Origin: Allgaiera indica
GTDB lineage: Bacteria; Pseudomonadota; Alphaproteobacteria; Rhodobacterales; Rhodobacteraceae
Assembly (NCBI RefSeq): GCF_900106675.1
Contig: NZ_FNOB01000007.1
Span: 1-64,000 of the forward strand
DNA: 64,000 bases
Direction: 5' to 3'
In this document: in pieces, positions 25,443 to 33,418 of the stretch
Position numbering within the stretch: position 1 is the stretch's first letter
Layout of the letters: each line of letters opens with the position of its first letter
The notes under the pieces: model-generated
What the model saw: the letters and a program-made list of their open reading frames with translations, nothing else
What the model was told of the DNA's origin: nothing
Database searches by the model: none
Position numbers and translations under genes: made by a program

Positions 25443-26280
25443 CGGGATGCAAGATTACAACTTCGCCTATCTCGACGAAGAGACCAAGCGGATGATCCGC
25501 CGCGCATTGCTGAAGGCGCTGGCGATCCCGGGCTATCAGGTGCCATTTGCCAGCCGCGAGATGCCGATGCCCTATGGCTGGGGCACCGGCGGCGTGCAGG
25601 TCACCGCCGCCTGCCTGGTGCCCGAGGATCGGCTGAAGGTGATCGACCAGGGCGCCGACGACACCACGAACGCGGTGTCGATCCGCGGCTTCTTCGCCCG
25701 TACCGCCGGCGTCGCCACCACCGAACGCACTGCCGAGGCCACGCTGATCCAGACCCGGCACCGGATCCCCGAAACGCCGCTGCGCGAGGGGCAGATCCTG
25801 GTCTATCAGGTGCCGATCCCGGAACCGCTGCGCTTTCTGGAGCCGCGGGAAACCGAAACCCGCCGGATGCACGCGCTGGAGGATTACGGCCTGATGCATG
25901 TAAAGCTTTACGAGGATATCGCCCGGCATGGCGCGATCTCGACCTCTTACGCCTATCCGGTGAAGGTGGCGGGGCGCTATGTGATGGATCCCTCGCCGAT
26001 CCCGAAATTCGACAACCCAAAGCTTGAAAGCCCCGCGATCCAGCTGTTCGGCGCGGGGCGCGAGCAACGCATCTACGCGGTGCCGCCCTATACCCGCGTC
26101 GTCAGCCTCGATTTCGAGGACCATCCGTTCGAGGCCTCGAAACCTGATCACCCCTGTGCCCTGTGCGGCGCGACCGACAGCTATCTGGACGAGGTGATCA
26201 CCGACGACACGGGCGCGCGGATGTTTGTCTGTTCCGACACCGATTACTGCGCCGGGCGCCGGGCGGAGGGCGCGGCATGA
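25435..26280 (+). CDS. phnJ: Carbon-phosphorus lyase PhnJ (radical SAM)
   Basis: The radical-SAM enzyme that cleaves the C-P bond of ribose 1-methylphosphonate-5-phosphate, giving methane (from methylphosphonate) and the cyclic ribose phosphate. Its non-canonical cluster motif Cx2Cx21Cx5C is complete at Cys241, 244, 266 and 272. The N-terminal YNFAYLDEETKRMIRRALLK is family-typical. The start at 25435 gives 281 residues, a normal length. The stop overlaps the phnK start (ATGA). Confidence 0.96.
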   Translation: MTDGMQDYNFAYLDEETKRMIRRALLKALAIPGYQVPFASREMPMPYGWGTGGVQVTAACLVPEDRLKVIDQGADDTTNAVSIRGFFARTAGVATTERTAEATLIQTRHRIPETPLREGQILVYQVPIPEPLRFLEPRETETRRMHALEDYGLMHVKLYEDIARHGAISTSYAYPVKVAGRYVMDPSPIPKFDNPKLESPAIQLFGAGREQRIYAVPPYTRVVSLDFEDHPFEASKPDHPCALCGATDSYLDEVITDDTGARMFVCSDTDYCAGRRAEGAA

Positions 26281-27050
26281 GCCCGCTGCTGCAGGTCGAG
26301 GGCGTCACCAAGCGCTACGGCGCGCGGATCGGATGCGAAGGCGTGGGGTTTGATCTGTGGCCCGGAGAGGTGATGGGTATCGTCGGCGAAAGCGGCTCTG
26401 GCAAGTCCACCTTGCTGGGCTGCCTTGCGGGGCATCTGACGCCGGACACGGGGCGCATCCTTTATGACGCGGGCGCGGGTAGCGGCGCGCAGGACGTGAC
26501 CGCGATGCCAGAGGCCGCGCGGCGGCGGCTGTTGCGCACCGACTGGGCCTTCGTTCATCAGAACCCGCGCGACGGGCTGCGCATGAACGTCAGCGCCGGC
26601 GGCAATGTCGGAGAGCGGCTGATGGCGGTGGGCGCGCGCAACTACGGCGCGATCCGCGCCCGTGCCGGCGACTGGCTGGGCCGGGTCGAGATCGACGGCG
26701 CGCGCATGGACGATCGGCCTTCGGCCTTCTCGGGCGGCATGCAGCAGCGGCTGCAGATCGCGCGCAATCTGGTGTCCGGTCCGCGGCTGGTGTTCATGGA
26801 TGAACCGACCGGGGGCCTCGATGTCAGCGTCCAGGCGCGGCTTTTGGATCTTCTGCGCGGGCTGGTGCGCGACATGGGGCTTAGCGCGGTGATCGTGACC
26901 CACGATCTGGCGGTCGTGCGGCTGTTGGCCGACCGGCTGATGGTGATGAAATCGGGCCGCGTGGTCGAGACCGGGCTGACCGATCAGGTGCTTGACGATC
27001 CGCAGCACCCCTATAGCCAGCTTCTGGTCTCTTCTGTTTTGCAGGTGTAA
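26277..27050 (+). CDS. phnK: C-P lyase ABC-type ATPase PhnK
   Basis: A 257-residue soluble ABC-type ATPase that binds the C-P lyase core. Walker A is GESGSGKST, signature [16 protein letters not shown], Walker [13 protein letters not shown]. The oligopeptide-transporter-like end [15 protein letters not shown] is typical of PhnK. The start overlaps phnJ by 4 bases. Confidence 0.94.
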   Translation: MSPLLQVEGVTKRYGARIGCEGVGFDLWPGEVMGIVGESGSGKSTLLGCLAGHLTPDTGRILYDAGAGSGAQDVTAMPEAARRRLLRTDWAFVHQNPRDGLRMNVSAGGNVGERLMAVGARNYGAIRARAGDWLGRVEIDGARMDDRPSAFSGGMQQRLQIARNLVSGPRLVFMDEPTGGLDVSVQARLLDLLRGLVRDMGLSAVIVTHDLAVVRLLADRLMVMKSGRVVETGLTDQVLDDPQHPYSQLLVSSVLQV

Positions 27051-27054
27051 CGCG

Positions 27055-27741
27055 ATGATCCGGGTGGAAAACGTCTCGAAAAGCTTCACGCTGCACAATC
27101 AGGGTGGCGCGGTGATCGAAGTGATGCGGGGCGCCAGCCTATCGGTCGCGCCTGGCGAATGCGTGGCGCTGACGGGGGCCTCTGGTGCCGGTAAATCCAC
27201 CTTGATCCGCATCCTCTACGGCAATTATCTGGCGGCCTCCGGGCAGGTGTTGGTGGGCGGCGTGGATGTGGCGCGGGCCCCCCCGCGTGAGATCCTGGCG
27301 CTGCGGCGCGAGGTGCTGGGCTACGTCAGCCAGTTCCTGCGCGTGGTGCCGCGGGTGCCGACGCTTGATGTGGTGGCGGAACCGGCGCTGGCGGCCGGCG
27401 CGGCGCGCGAGGCGGCGCGCGACCGGGCGCGGGCGCTGCTGGCGCGGCTCAATATCCCCGAACGGCTGTGGCCGCTTTCGCCCACCACCTTCTCGGGGGG
27501 CGAACAGCAGCGGGTGAACATCGCGCGCGGCTTTGCCCATCCCTATCCGGCGCTGCTGCTCGATGAGCCGACCGCGAGCCTTGATGGCGCCAACCGCGCC
27601 GTGGTGCTGGAACTGATCGCCGAGGCCAAGGCGCGCGGCGCGGCGATCGTGGGGATCTTCCACGATCTGGAGGCTCGCGCCGAGGTGGCCGACCGCGAGG
27701 TCGATGTCACCGCCTTCGCGACGCGGGGGGCGCGGGCATGA
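27055..27741 (+). CDS. phnL: C-P lyase ABC-type ATPase PhnL
   Basis: A 228-residue ABC-type ATPase required for the first C-P lyase step. The start [18 protein letters not shown] is diagnostic. Walker A is GASGAGKST, signature [16 protein letters not shown], and the Walker B region [11 protein letters not shown]. It overlaps phnN by 4 bases. Confidence 0.94.
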   Translation: MIRVENVSKSFTLHNQGGAVIEVMRGASLSVAPGECVALTGASGAGKSTLIRILYGNYLAASGQVLVGGVDVARAPPREILALRREVLGYVSQFLRVVPRVPTLDVVAEPALAAGAAREAARDRARALLARLNIPERLWPLSPTTFSGGEQQRVNIARGFAHPYPALLLDEPTASLDGANRAVVLELIAEAKARGAAIVGIFHDLEARAEVADREVDVTAFATRGARA

Positions 27742-28295
27742 GCGGACGGCTCTTCGCCGTGGTCGGGCCGTCGGGCGCGGGCAAGGACACGCTGATGCAG
27801 GCGGTGCGCGCGGCGCGGCCCGGGGTGGTGCTGGCGCGGCGGGTGATCACCCGCCCGACCGAGGCCGGCGGCGAGGATTTCGAGGGCGTGGACGAGGCGG
27901 AATTCGCCCGTCGGATGACGGCGGGGGCGTTCGTGCTGCACTGGCGCGCCCATGGGCTGCGTTATGGGGTGCCGGGCGCGGTGCGCGCCGATCTGGCGGC
28001 GGGGCGGGACGTGCTGTTCAACGGCTCGCGCGCCGGGTTGGCCGAGGCGGCCGCCGCCTTTCCGGCGCTGCGCGTGCTGCACATCACCGCCCGGCCAGAG
28101 GTCCTGGCTGCCCGCCTGGCCGCCCGCGGCCGCGAATGCGCGGATCAGATCGGGGCACGGCTGGCGCGCGCGGATCTGGTGCTGCCGGGGCTGCCTGCGG
28201 GCGTGGCGGTGACGGAGATCGACAATTCAGGCCCGCTCGATGGCGCGGTTGCGATGCTTCTGGCCGCGCTTCAGCCCGACAGCGGCACGCGGTGA
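27738..28295 (+). CDS. phnN: Ribose 1,5-bisphosphate phosphokinase
   Basis: A 185-residue kinase that converts ribose 1,5-bisphosphate to PRPP, returning the ribose moiety of C-P lyase products to metabolism. Walker A is [11 protein letters not shown], and the guanylate-kinase-like ARRVITRP motif follows. It is last in the phnGHIJKLN run. Its 3' end overlaps the convergent DUF1045 gene by 25 bases. Confidence 0.92.
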   Translation: MSGRLFAVVGPSGAGKDTLMQAVRAARPGVVLARRVITRPTEAGGEDFEGVDEAEFARRMTAGAFVLHWRAHGLRYGVPGAVRADLAAGRDVLFNGSRAGLAEAAAAFPALRVLHITARPEVLAARLAARGRECADQIGARLARADLVLPGLPAGVAVTEIDNSGPLDGAVAMLLAALQPDSGTR

Positions 28296-28960
28296 AGCAG
28301 ATGGAAACGACCTGCCCCATCCTCGCCACAAAGGCTCAGGGCGTCCAGCACGAAGGGCCGCGGCTGCAGCGGCGCCAGCACGGGGGCAAGCGCCGCGCGC
28401 GTGGCCTCGGCCGCCTCGGGCGGCAGCGCGCCGGTCAGTGTCAGGTGAAAGCGGAACTCCTCCATCACATAGGGATAGCCCCAGCGGAGAAGGTTCGCCT
28501 CTTGCGCGGGGCTCAGCCCGGCGGCGCGGCGGCGTTGCAGTTCGTCTCGCGTTGGCGGTGCCCGGAAGGCATCGAGGCGCGCGACCACCTCGGCGGCCAG
28601 CGCGGCCAGCGCGGCGGCTTCGCCCTCGGGGACCAGTGCCAGGAAACCGCCAAGCCGCGCCAGCCGCAGCCCGGCCAGGGTGACGGGGGCAAGCCTGGCG
28701 GCAAGATCCTCCAGCGCGGTGTCCAGCGTCGCGCGGCTTTGACCGGGGGCCAGGCGAAACGGCGGCTTCAGCGTGCCGTGAAAGCCGTATTTGCGCGGTG
28801 CGGCGGTCAGGTCCGCCACCGGGCGGGGCAGGGCGGGCAGGTCGAAATGCGCGCGGGCACGCCCCCGGGCGGCATCCCAGCCCAGCCAACGTGCGCCGAA
28901 ATCGGCCAGCGCACCGGGCGGGGGAGTGTAATAGATCGCGTAACGGGCGTAATCGGTCAT
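28271..28960 (-). CDS. DUF1045 phosphonate-operon protein (2H phosphoesterase fold)
   Basis: A 229-residue DUF1045 protein with YARYAIYYTPPPGALADFG at the N-terminus. It has two HxT motifs, FHGTLKPPF and FHLTLTG, the pattern of 2H phosphoesterases. It is found almost only with C-P lyase genes, so a role in handling cyclic or phosphorylated ribose intermediates is likely but unproven. The ATG at 28960 is 77 bases from the divergent phnM start. Confidence 0.85.
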   Translation of the reverse strand: MTDYARYAIYYTPPPGALADFGARWLGWDAARGRARAHFDLPALPRPVADLTAAPRKYGFHGTLKPPFRLAPGQSRATLDTALEDLAARLAPVTLAGLRLARLGGFLALVPEGEAAALAALAAEVVARLDAFRAPPTRDELQRRRAAGLSPAQEANLLRWGYPYVMEEFRFHLTLTGALPPEAAEATRAALAPVLAPLQPRPFVLDALSLCGEDGAGRFHLLHRVPLSG

Positions 28961-29037
28961 GGGCCGGTTTCTGACAGCAACAGAAGACAATTCGGTGACG
29001 CTGGCCGCGTCGGGACCGGGGTGCAAGGGAAAAGACG

Positions 29038-30180
29038 ATGACGGATCTGATACTGGGTAATGCGCGGATCGTGACCGAGGCTGGCGTGGTGCGTGGCAGC
29101 CTCGCGATCTCTGGGGGCCGCATCTGCGCGATGGACGAGGGCCCGACCCGCGCATCCGGCGCCGTCGACTGCGGCGAGGATCTGCTGATCCCCGGCCTGA
29201 TCGAGCTGCATACCGACAATCTGGAGCGCCATATCGAGCCGCGCCCAAGGGTGGACTGGCCGCATCCGGCGGCGATCCTGGCGCATGACGCGGAACTGGC
29301 GGGCTGCGGCATCACCACGGTGTTCGACGCGATGCGGGTGGGTTCGGTCGTTTCCAACGAACGGCTGGGATACGGCAGCTACGCACGGGCGCTGTCGCGC
29401 GAATTGCTGGCGATCCGGGCGCGGGGCCTGCTGAAGATCAGCCATTTCCTGCATCTGCGGGCCGAGATCTGTTCCGAGACGCTGATCGACGAACTGGCCG
29501 AGTTCGGCCCCGACGACCGGGTCGGCATCCTGTCGCTGATGGATCACACGCCGGGGCAGCGCCAGTTCCGCGACGTGTCGAAGCTGCGCGATTACGTCAT
29601 TGGCAAGCACGGCCTCAGCGAGGCCGAATTCGAGGCCCATGTCAGCCAGCAGACCGCCACGCGCGACCGCCTGGGCGCGGCGCATGAGGCCGCGGCGGTG
29701 GCGGCAGCGGGGCGGCTGGGCGCCGTGCTGGCCAGTCACGACGACACCACCGCCGATCATGTCGCCGTCAGCGCCGGATACGGCATCCGCCTGGCGGAAT
29801 TCCCCACCACGCTGGAAGCCGCCCAGGCCTGTCACGACCACAAGATCGCGGTGATGATGGGTGCGCCCAACGTGATCCGGGGTGGGTCGCATTCGGGCAA
29901 TGTGGCGGCGCGCGAACTGGCCCAGGCTGGGCTTCTGGACATCCTGTCGTCGGATTATGTGCCTTCGGCGCTGCTGTTGGCGGCCTTTGGTCTGGCGCGG
30001 TTGTGGGATGATCTGCCCCGCGCCATCGCCACCGTCACCGCCGCCCCGGCCCGCGCAGCGGGGCTGGAGGATCGTGGCCGCATCGCGCCGGGGCTGCATG
30101 CCGATCTGGTGCGGGTGGCGCAGGTGGAAGATCAGCCGGTGATCCGCGGCGTCTGGGCCCACGGCCGCCAGGTGGGCTAG
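29038..30180 (+). CDS. phnM: Alpha-D-ribose 1-methylphosphonate 5-triphosphate diphosphatase
   Basis: A canonical 380-residue PhnM amidohydrolase that removes pyrophosphate before PhnJ acts. Motifs: PGLIELHTDNLERHIEPRP, LASHDDTTADHV, MGAPNVIRGGSHSGNVAA and SSDYVPSALLLAAF. It is separated from phnN by the divergent DUF1045 gene, so it needs its own promoter in the 77-base gap. Compare the divergent paralogue at 21185-22366. Confidence 0.94.
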   Translation: MTDLILGNARIVTEAGVVRGSLAISGGRICAMDEGPTRASGAVDCGEDLLIPGLIELHTDNLERHIEPRPRVDWPHPAAILAHDAELAGCGITTVFDAMRVGSVVSNERLGYGSYARALSRELLAIRARGLLKISHFLHLRAEICSETLIDELAEFGPDDRVGILSLMDHTPGQRQFRDVSKLRDYVIGKHGLSEAEFEAHVSQQTATRDRLGAAHEAAAVAAAGRLGAVLASHDDTTADHVAVSAGYGIRLAEFPTTLEAAQACHDHKIAVMMGAPNVIRGGSHSGNVAARELAQAGLLDILSSDYVPSALLLAAFGLARLWDDLPRAIATVTAAPARAAGLEDRGRIAPGLHADLVRVAQVEDQPVIRGVWAHGRQVG

Positions 30181-30266
30181 CGGCGGGGCCGGGCCGCGGG
30201 GCACCGAAGCCCCACGCTGATGCGGCGCCCCGGCGCACCGGGATCGCGCCGGGATCGCGCCGGGGC

Positions 30267-30280
30267 GTGATCCAGATCAA
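30267..30280 (+). promoter_or_regulatory. FNR/FnrL-like box upstream of the pta-ackA pair
   Basis: GTGAT-CCAG-ATCAA matches the FNR consensus TTGAT-N4-ATCAA at all but one position. It lies about 150 bases before the MaoC-Pta start in a 245-base gap. Oxygen control of acetyl-phosphate metabolism would make sense, but one site match is weak evidence. Confidence 0.45.
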
Positions 30281-30425
30281 TCACGAAGACCTGCCAGGAC
30301 GCTATCAAGGAATTGCGGGGGGCGGCACGGTGGTTTCGCCCACCTACCGCGTCCATCCATGTCGCGCGACACGCATCGGCGCGGCGCATTCATGACAGGC
30401 AAGGCCCTATGACCAACAAGGCCCC

Positions 30426-31820
30426 ATGACCGAGACACCCCCGCCGATCCTCAGCCGCACGGTGGACCGGATCCGCCCCGGCGACAGCGCCCGGCTTGTC
30501 CGCAAGCTGACGCTGCGTGATCTGGAATTGATCGCGGCGCTGGCGGGGGGGCAGGTGGCGGTGGCCACGGACAGCGGGCCAACCGCCTGGGCGGGGCTGA
30601 TGCTGGGGGCGCTGGTGGGCGGCGAATTGCCGGGCCTGGGCAGCCGGATCGCGCGGGCCGAGCTGCAGTTCCACGCCGCGCCGCAAGTGGATGAGACGCT
30701 GGATCTGACTCTGACCGTCGAAACGGTGAGGGCCGCCACCCGTACCGTCGGCCTGCGGTGCCGGGCCACCGGGCCCTTGGATGCGCCGGTGTTCGAGGGG
30801 CGGCTGGAGGTGATCGCCCCGGCCGAGGCCATGCAACCCGGTCCCGCCACGCGCCCCGGGCTGATCATCGAGGAGCGCGGCGCCAAGTTCCACCGCCTGA
30901 TCGCCCAGGCGGCCCGATTGCCGCCATTGCGCATCGCGGTCGTTCATCCGGTCGAACCCAACGCCCTGTCTGGTGCGGTCGCGGCGGCGCGGGCGGGGTT
31001 GATATCGCCCGTCTTCGTGGGACCCGAGGCGCGCATCCGCGCCGCGGCGCAGGCCGCCGGTCTGGACCTGTCGCCCTGGCCGCTGCTGGCGACCGAACAT
31101 TCCGACGCCGCCGCCGAGGAAGGCGCCCGCATGGCGCATGACGGCAAGGTCCACGCGCTGATGAAGGGCAGCCTGCACACGGACGAATTCCTGCGCCCCG
31201 TCCTGCGCCCGGAGATGAACCTGCGCACCGGGCGGCGCATCAGCCATGTCTTCTTGATGGATGTGCCCGGCACCGACCGGCCCCTGTTCATCACCGACGG
31301 CGCGATCAACATCGCCCCCGACCTGGAGGCCAAGCGCGACATCGTGCAAAACGCGATCGGCATGGCCCATGCGCTGGGCATCGCCGCGCCCCGCGTCGCG
31401 ATCCTGTCTGCCGTCGAGACGGTCAATCCGCGCATCCCCTCGACGCTGGACGCCGCCGCGCTGTGCAAGATGGCCGAACGCGGCCAGATCACCGGTGGCG
31501 TGCTGGATGGGCCCCTTGCCTTCGACAACGCGGTCTCGACGCTGGCCGCCGAGATCAAGCATATCCGGTCAGAGGTGGCGGGCCGCGCCGATATCCTGCT
31601 GGCGCCCGATCTGGACGCCGGCAACATGATGGCCAAACAACTGAAATATCTGGCCAACAGCGAGGCCGCGGGCGTGGTGCTGGGCGCGCGGGTCCCGATC
31701 GTTCTGACCAGCCGCGCGGACAGCGCCCAAAGCCGGCTGGCCTCTTGCGCGGTGGCGGCGCTGATCCATGCGCATGTCACCACGGGCGGGGTAGCCACCG
31801 CAAAGGAAAACCCGGCATGA
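30426..31820 (+). CDS. MaoC-phosphotransacetylase fusion protein
   Basis: A 464-residue protein. Residues about 1-140 are a MaoC-like hot-dog domain (VDRIRPGDSARLVRKLTLRD). Residues about 150-460 are a phosphate acetyl/butyryltransferase domain (HPVEPNALSGAVAAARAG, HALMKGSLHTDEFLRPV, ITDGAINIAPDLEAKRDI, LDGPLAFDNAVS). It would interconvert acyl-CoA and acyl phosphate. The hydratase active-site Asp-x-x-x-x-His is absent from the MaoC part (GGQVAVATDSGP instead), so that half is probably structural. It overlaps ackA by 4 bases. Confidence 0.88.
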   Translation: MTETPPPILSRTVDRIRPGDSARLVRKLTLRDLELIAALAGGQVAVATDSGPTAWAGLMLGALVGGELPGLGSRIARAELQFHAAPQVDETLDLTLTVETVRAATRTVGLRCRATGPLDAPVFEGRLEVIAPAEAMQPGPATRPGLIIEERGAKFHRLIAQAARLPPLRIAVVHPVEPNALSGAVAAARAGLISPVFVGPEARIRAAAQAAGLDLSPWPLLATEHSDAAAEEGARMAHDGKVHALMKGSLHTDEFLRPVLRPEMNLRTGRRISHVFLMDVPGTDRPLFITDGAINIAPDLEAKRDIVQNAIGMAHALGIAAPRVAILSAVETVNPRIPSTLDAAALCKMAERGQITGGVLDGPLAFDNAVSTLAAEIKHIRSEVAGRADILLAPDLDAGNMMAKQLKYLANSEAAGVVLGARVPIVLTSRADSAQSRLASCAVAALIHAHVTTGGVATAKENPA

Positions 31821-33046
31821 CCGACGCGCTTCTGATCCTGAACGCGGGCTCGACCAGCCTGAAGTTCACGCTCTACGCGGTGCCGGACGGCGGTGGCGAT
31901 CCCCGGCCGCTGGCCCGGGGCCGGGCCGAGGGGCTGGACGGGCGTCCACATCTGCGTATCCGGGCCGAGGCGCGGGGCGCGGGCGAGGCGATCGAGGAGG
32001 ATCTTGATCCTGACGGGGGCTACGAGTCCGTGCTGGCACGCGTTCTGACCTGGACCGAGGCCCACGGCGCCGGGTTGCGGCTGATCGGGGCGGGCCACAG
32101 GATCGTGCATGGCGGGCCGGATTTCGCCGCGCCGGTCCGGCTGACGCCGGCGATCGTGCGGCGGCTGGCGGCGCTGAACCCGCTGGCGCCGCTGCATCAG
32201 CCGCACAATCTGGCCCCGGTGCGGGCGCTGGCGCATAGCCATCCGGGCCTGCCGCAGGTCGGTTGTTTCGATACCGGCTTTCACGCCACCAATGCCCCCC
32301 TGACCAGCCGCTACGCGATCCCGCGCGCGCTGCACGACCTGGGCATCCGGCGCTACGGCTTCCACGGCCTGTCCTATGAATACATCGTCTCGACCCTGCA
32401 CGCGCATCTGGGGCCGGCGGCCGGTGGCCGGGTGGTCATCGCCCATCTCGGCGGCGGCGCCAGCATGTGCGCGGTGCATCAGGGCCGCTCGGTTGCCTCG
32501 ACCATGGGGTTCTCGGCGCTCGACGGGCTGCCGATGGCCACGCGTTCGGGCGCGATCGACCCCGGGGTGCTGCTTTATCTGATGGCCGAGAAGGACATGC
32601 GCGCGGCCGAGCTTGGTGATCTGCTCTATCGCCGCTCGGGGCTGCTGGGGGTGTCGGGGATCTCGGGCGACATGCGCCGGCTTTTGGCCAGCGATGCGGC
32701 GCAGGCGCGCGAGGCGGTGGATCTGTTCACCTACCGCATCGGGCGCGAGCTGGGATCGCTGGCGGCCGCGCTGGGCGGGCTTGACGCGCTGATCTTCACC
32801 GGCGGCATCGGAGAGCACGCGGCCCAGGTGCGCGCCCGGGTGATCGAGGCGGCTGCCTGGCTGGGCCTGCGGCTGGACCCGGCGGCCAATGAAGCGGACG
32901 GGCCGCGCATCAGCCCCGAGGGCGCCGCGGTTCCGGCCTTCGTGATCCCCACGGACGAAGACCTGATCATCGCCCGTCACACGCTTGGCGTACTTCGAAC
33001 CTGGCCGCCCCGACATCGCGGTGGCCCGGATCGGGCCGGGGCCTGA
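31817..33046 (+). CDS. ackA: Acetate kinase
   Basis: A 409-residue acetate/propionate kinase. It has the phosphate-binding start LILNAGSTSLKF, the motifs RYGFHGLSYEYI and MATRSGAIDPGVLLYL, and the ATP-site TGGIGEHAA. It turns acetyl phosphate and ADP into acetate and ATP, or the reverse. It is coupled to the Pta fusion gene by a 4-base overlap. The last about 12 residues (WPPRHRGGPDRAGA) extend past the usual end. Confidence 0.92.
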   Translation: MTDALLILNAGSTSLKFTLYAVPDGGGDPRPLARGRAEGLDGRPHLRIRAEARGAGEAIEEDLDPDGGYESVLARVLTWTEAHGAGLRLIGAGHRIVHGGPDFAAPVRLTPAIVRRLAALNPLAPLHQPHNLAPVRALAHSHPGLPQVGCFDTGFHATNAPLTSRYAIPRALHDLGIRRYGFHGLSYEYIVSTLHAHLGPAAGGRVVIAHLGGGASMCAVHQGRSVASTMGFSALDGLPMATRSGAIDPGVLLYLMAEKDMRAAELGDLLYRRSGLLGVSGISGDMRRLLASDAAQAREAVDLFTYRIGRELGSLAAALGGLDALIFTGGIGEHAAQVRARVIEAAAWLGLRLDPAANEADGPRISPEGAAVPAFVIPTDEDLIIARHTLGVLRTWPPRHRGGPDRAGA

Positions 33047-33418
33047 TCCGGGGGGGGGCGGAGCAGGGTGGGGCCAGATCGCGGAGGGGGAGGCGCCGGG
33101 CCGAAGCACGAGAGCGAGGCCGCCCGCAAGATCAAGCCCCGAAATTCGGGCAAGGCCTGCCCTGGTTCCGGCCCATGGTCGCCGCGATGGGATGGAGGCC
33201 GCGGGCCTCGGCATGATCCATGACAGCCTGAAGGCCACCCCCGAGGCGCTGGCGGCCGAGTCCCCGCCGCCGCCGGGATAGGCCACGAGGAACCCGGTGC
33301 TGCGCGATTTCGACGCCACGCTGTTGCGGGATCTCTCCAAGGGCAGCGCCCCCGCCGCTTCCTTTGGCCGCGCGGCTCCTGTACGAAGATGGCGAGGGGA
33401 AGGAAGGGAGGATTTGCG
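33047..33418. other. Non-coding gap, no feature recognised
   Basis: 372 bases between ackA and the acyl-CoA synthetase. It contains G-runs (around 33050-33060). The end (33405-33418) holds the GGGAGGA ribosome binding site of the next gene. I see no tRNA, no repeat copy and no coding remnant that I can name. Confidence 0.5.
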
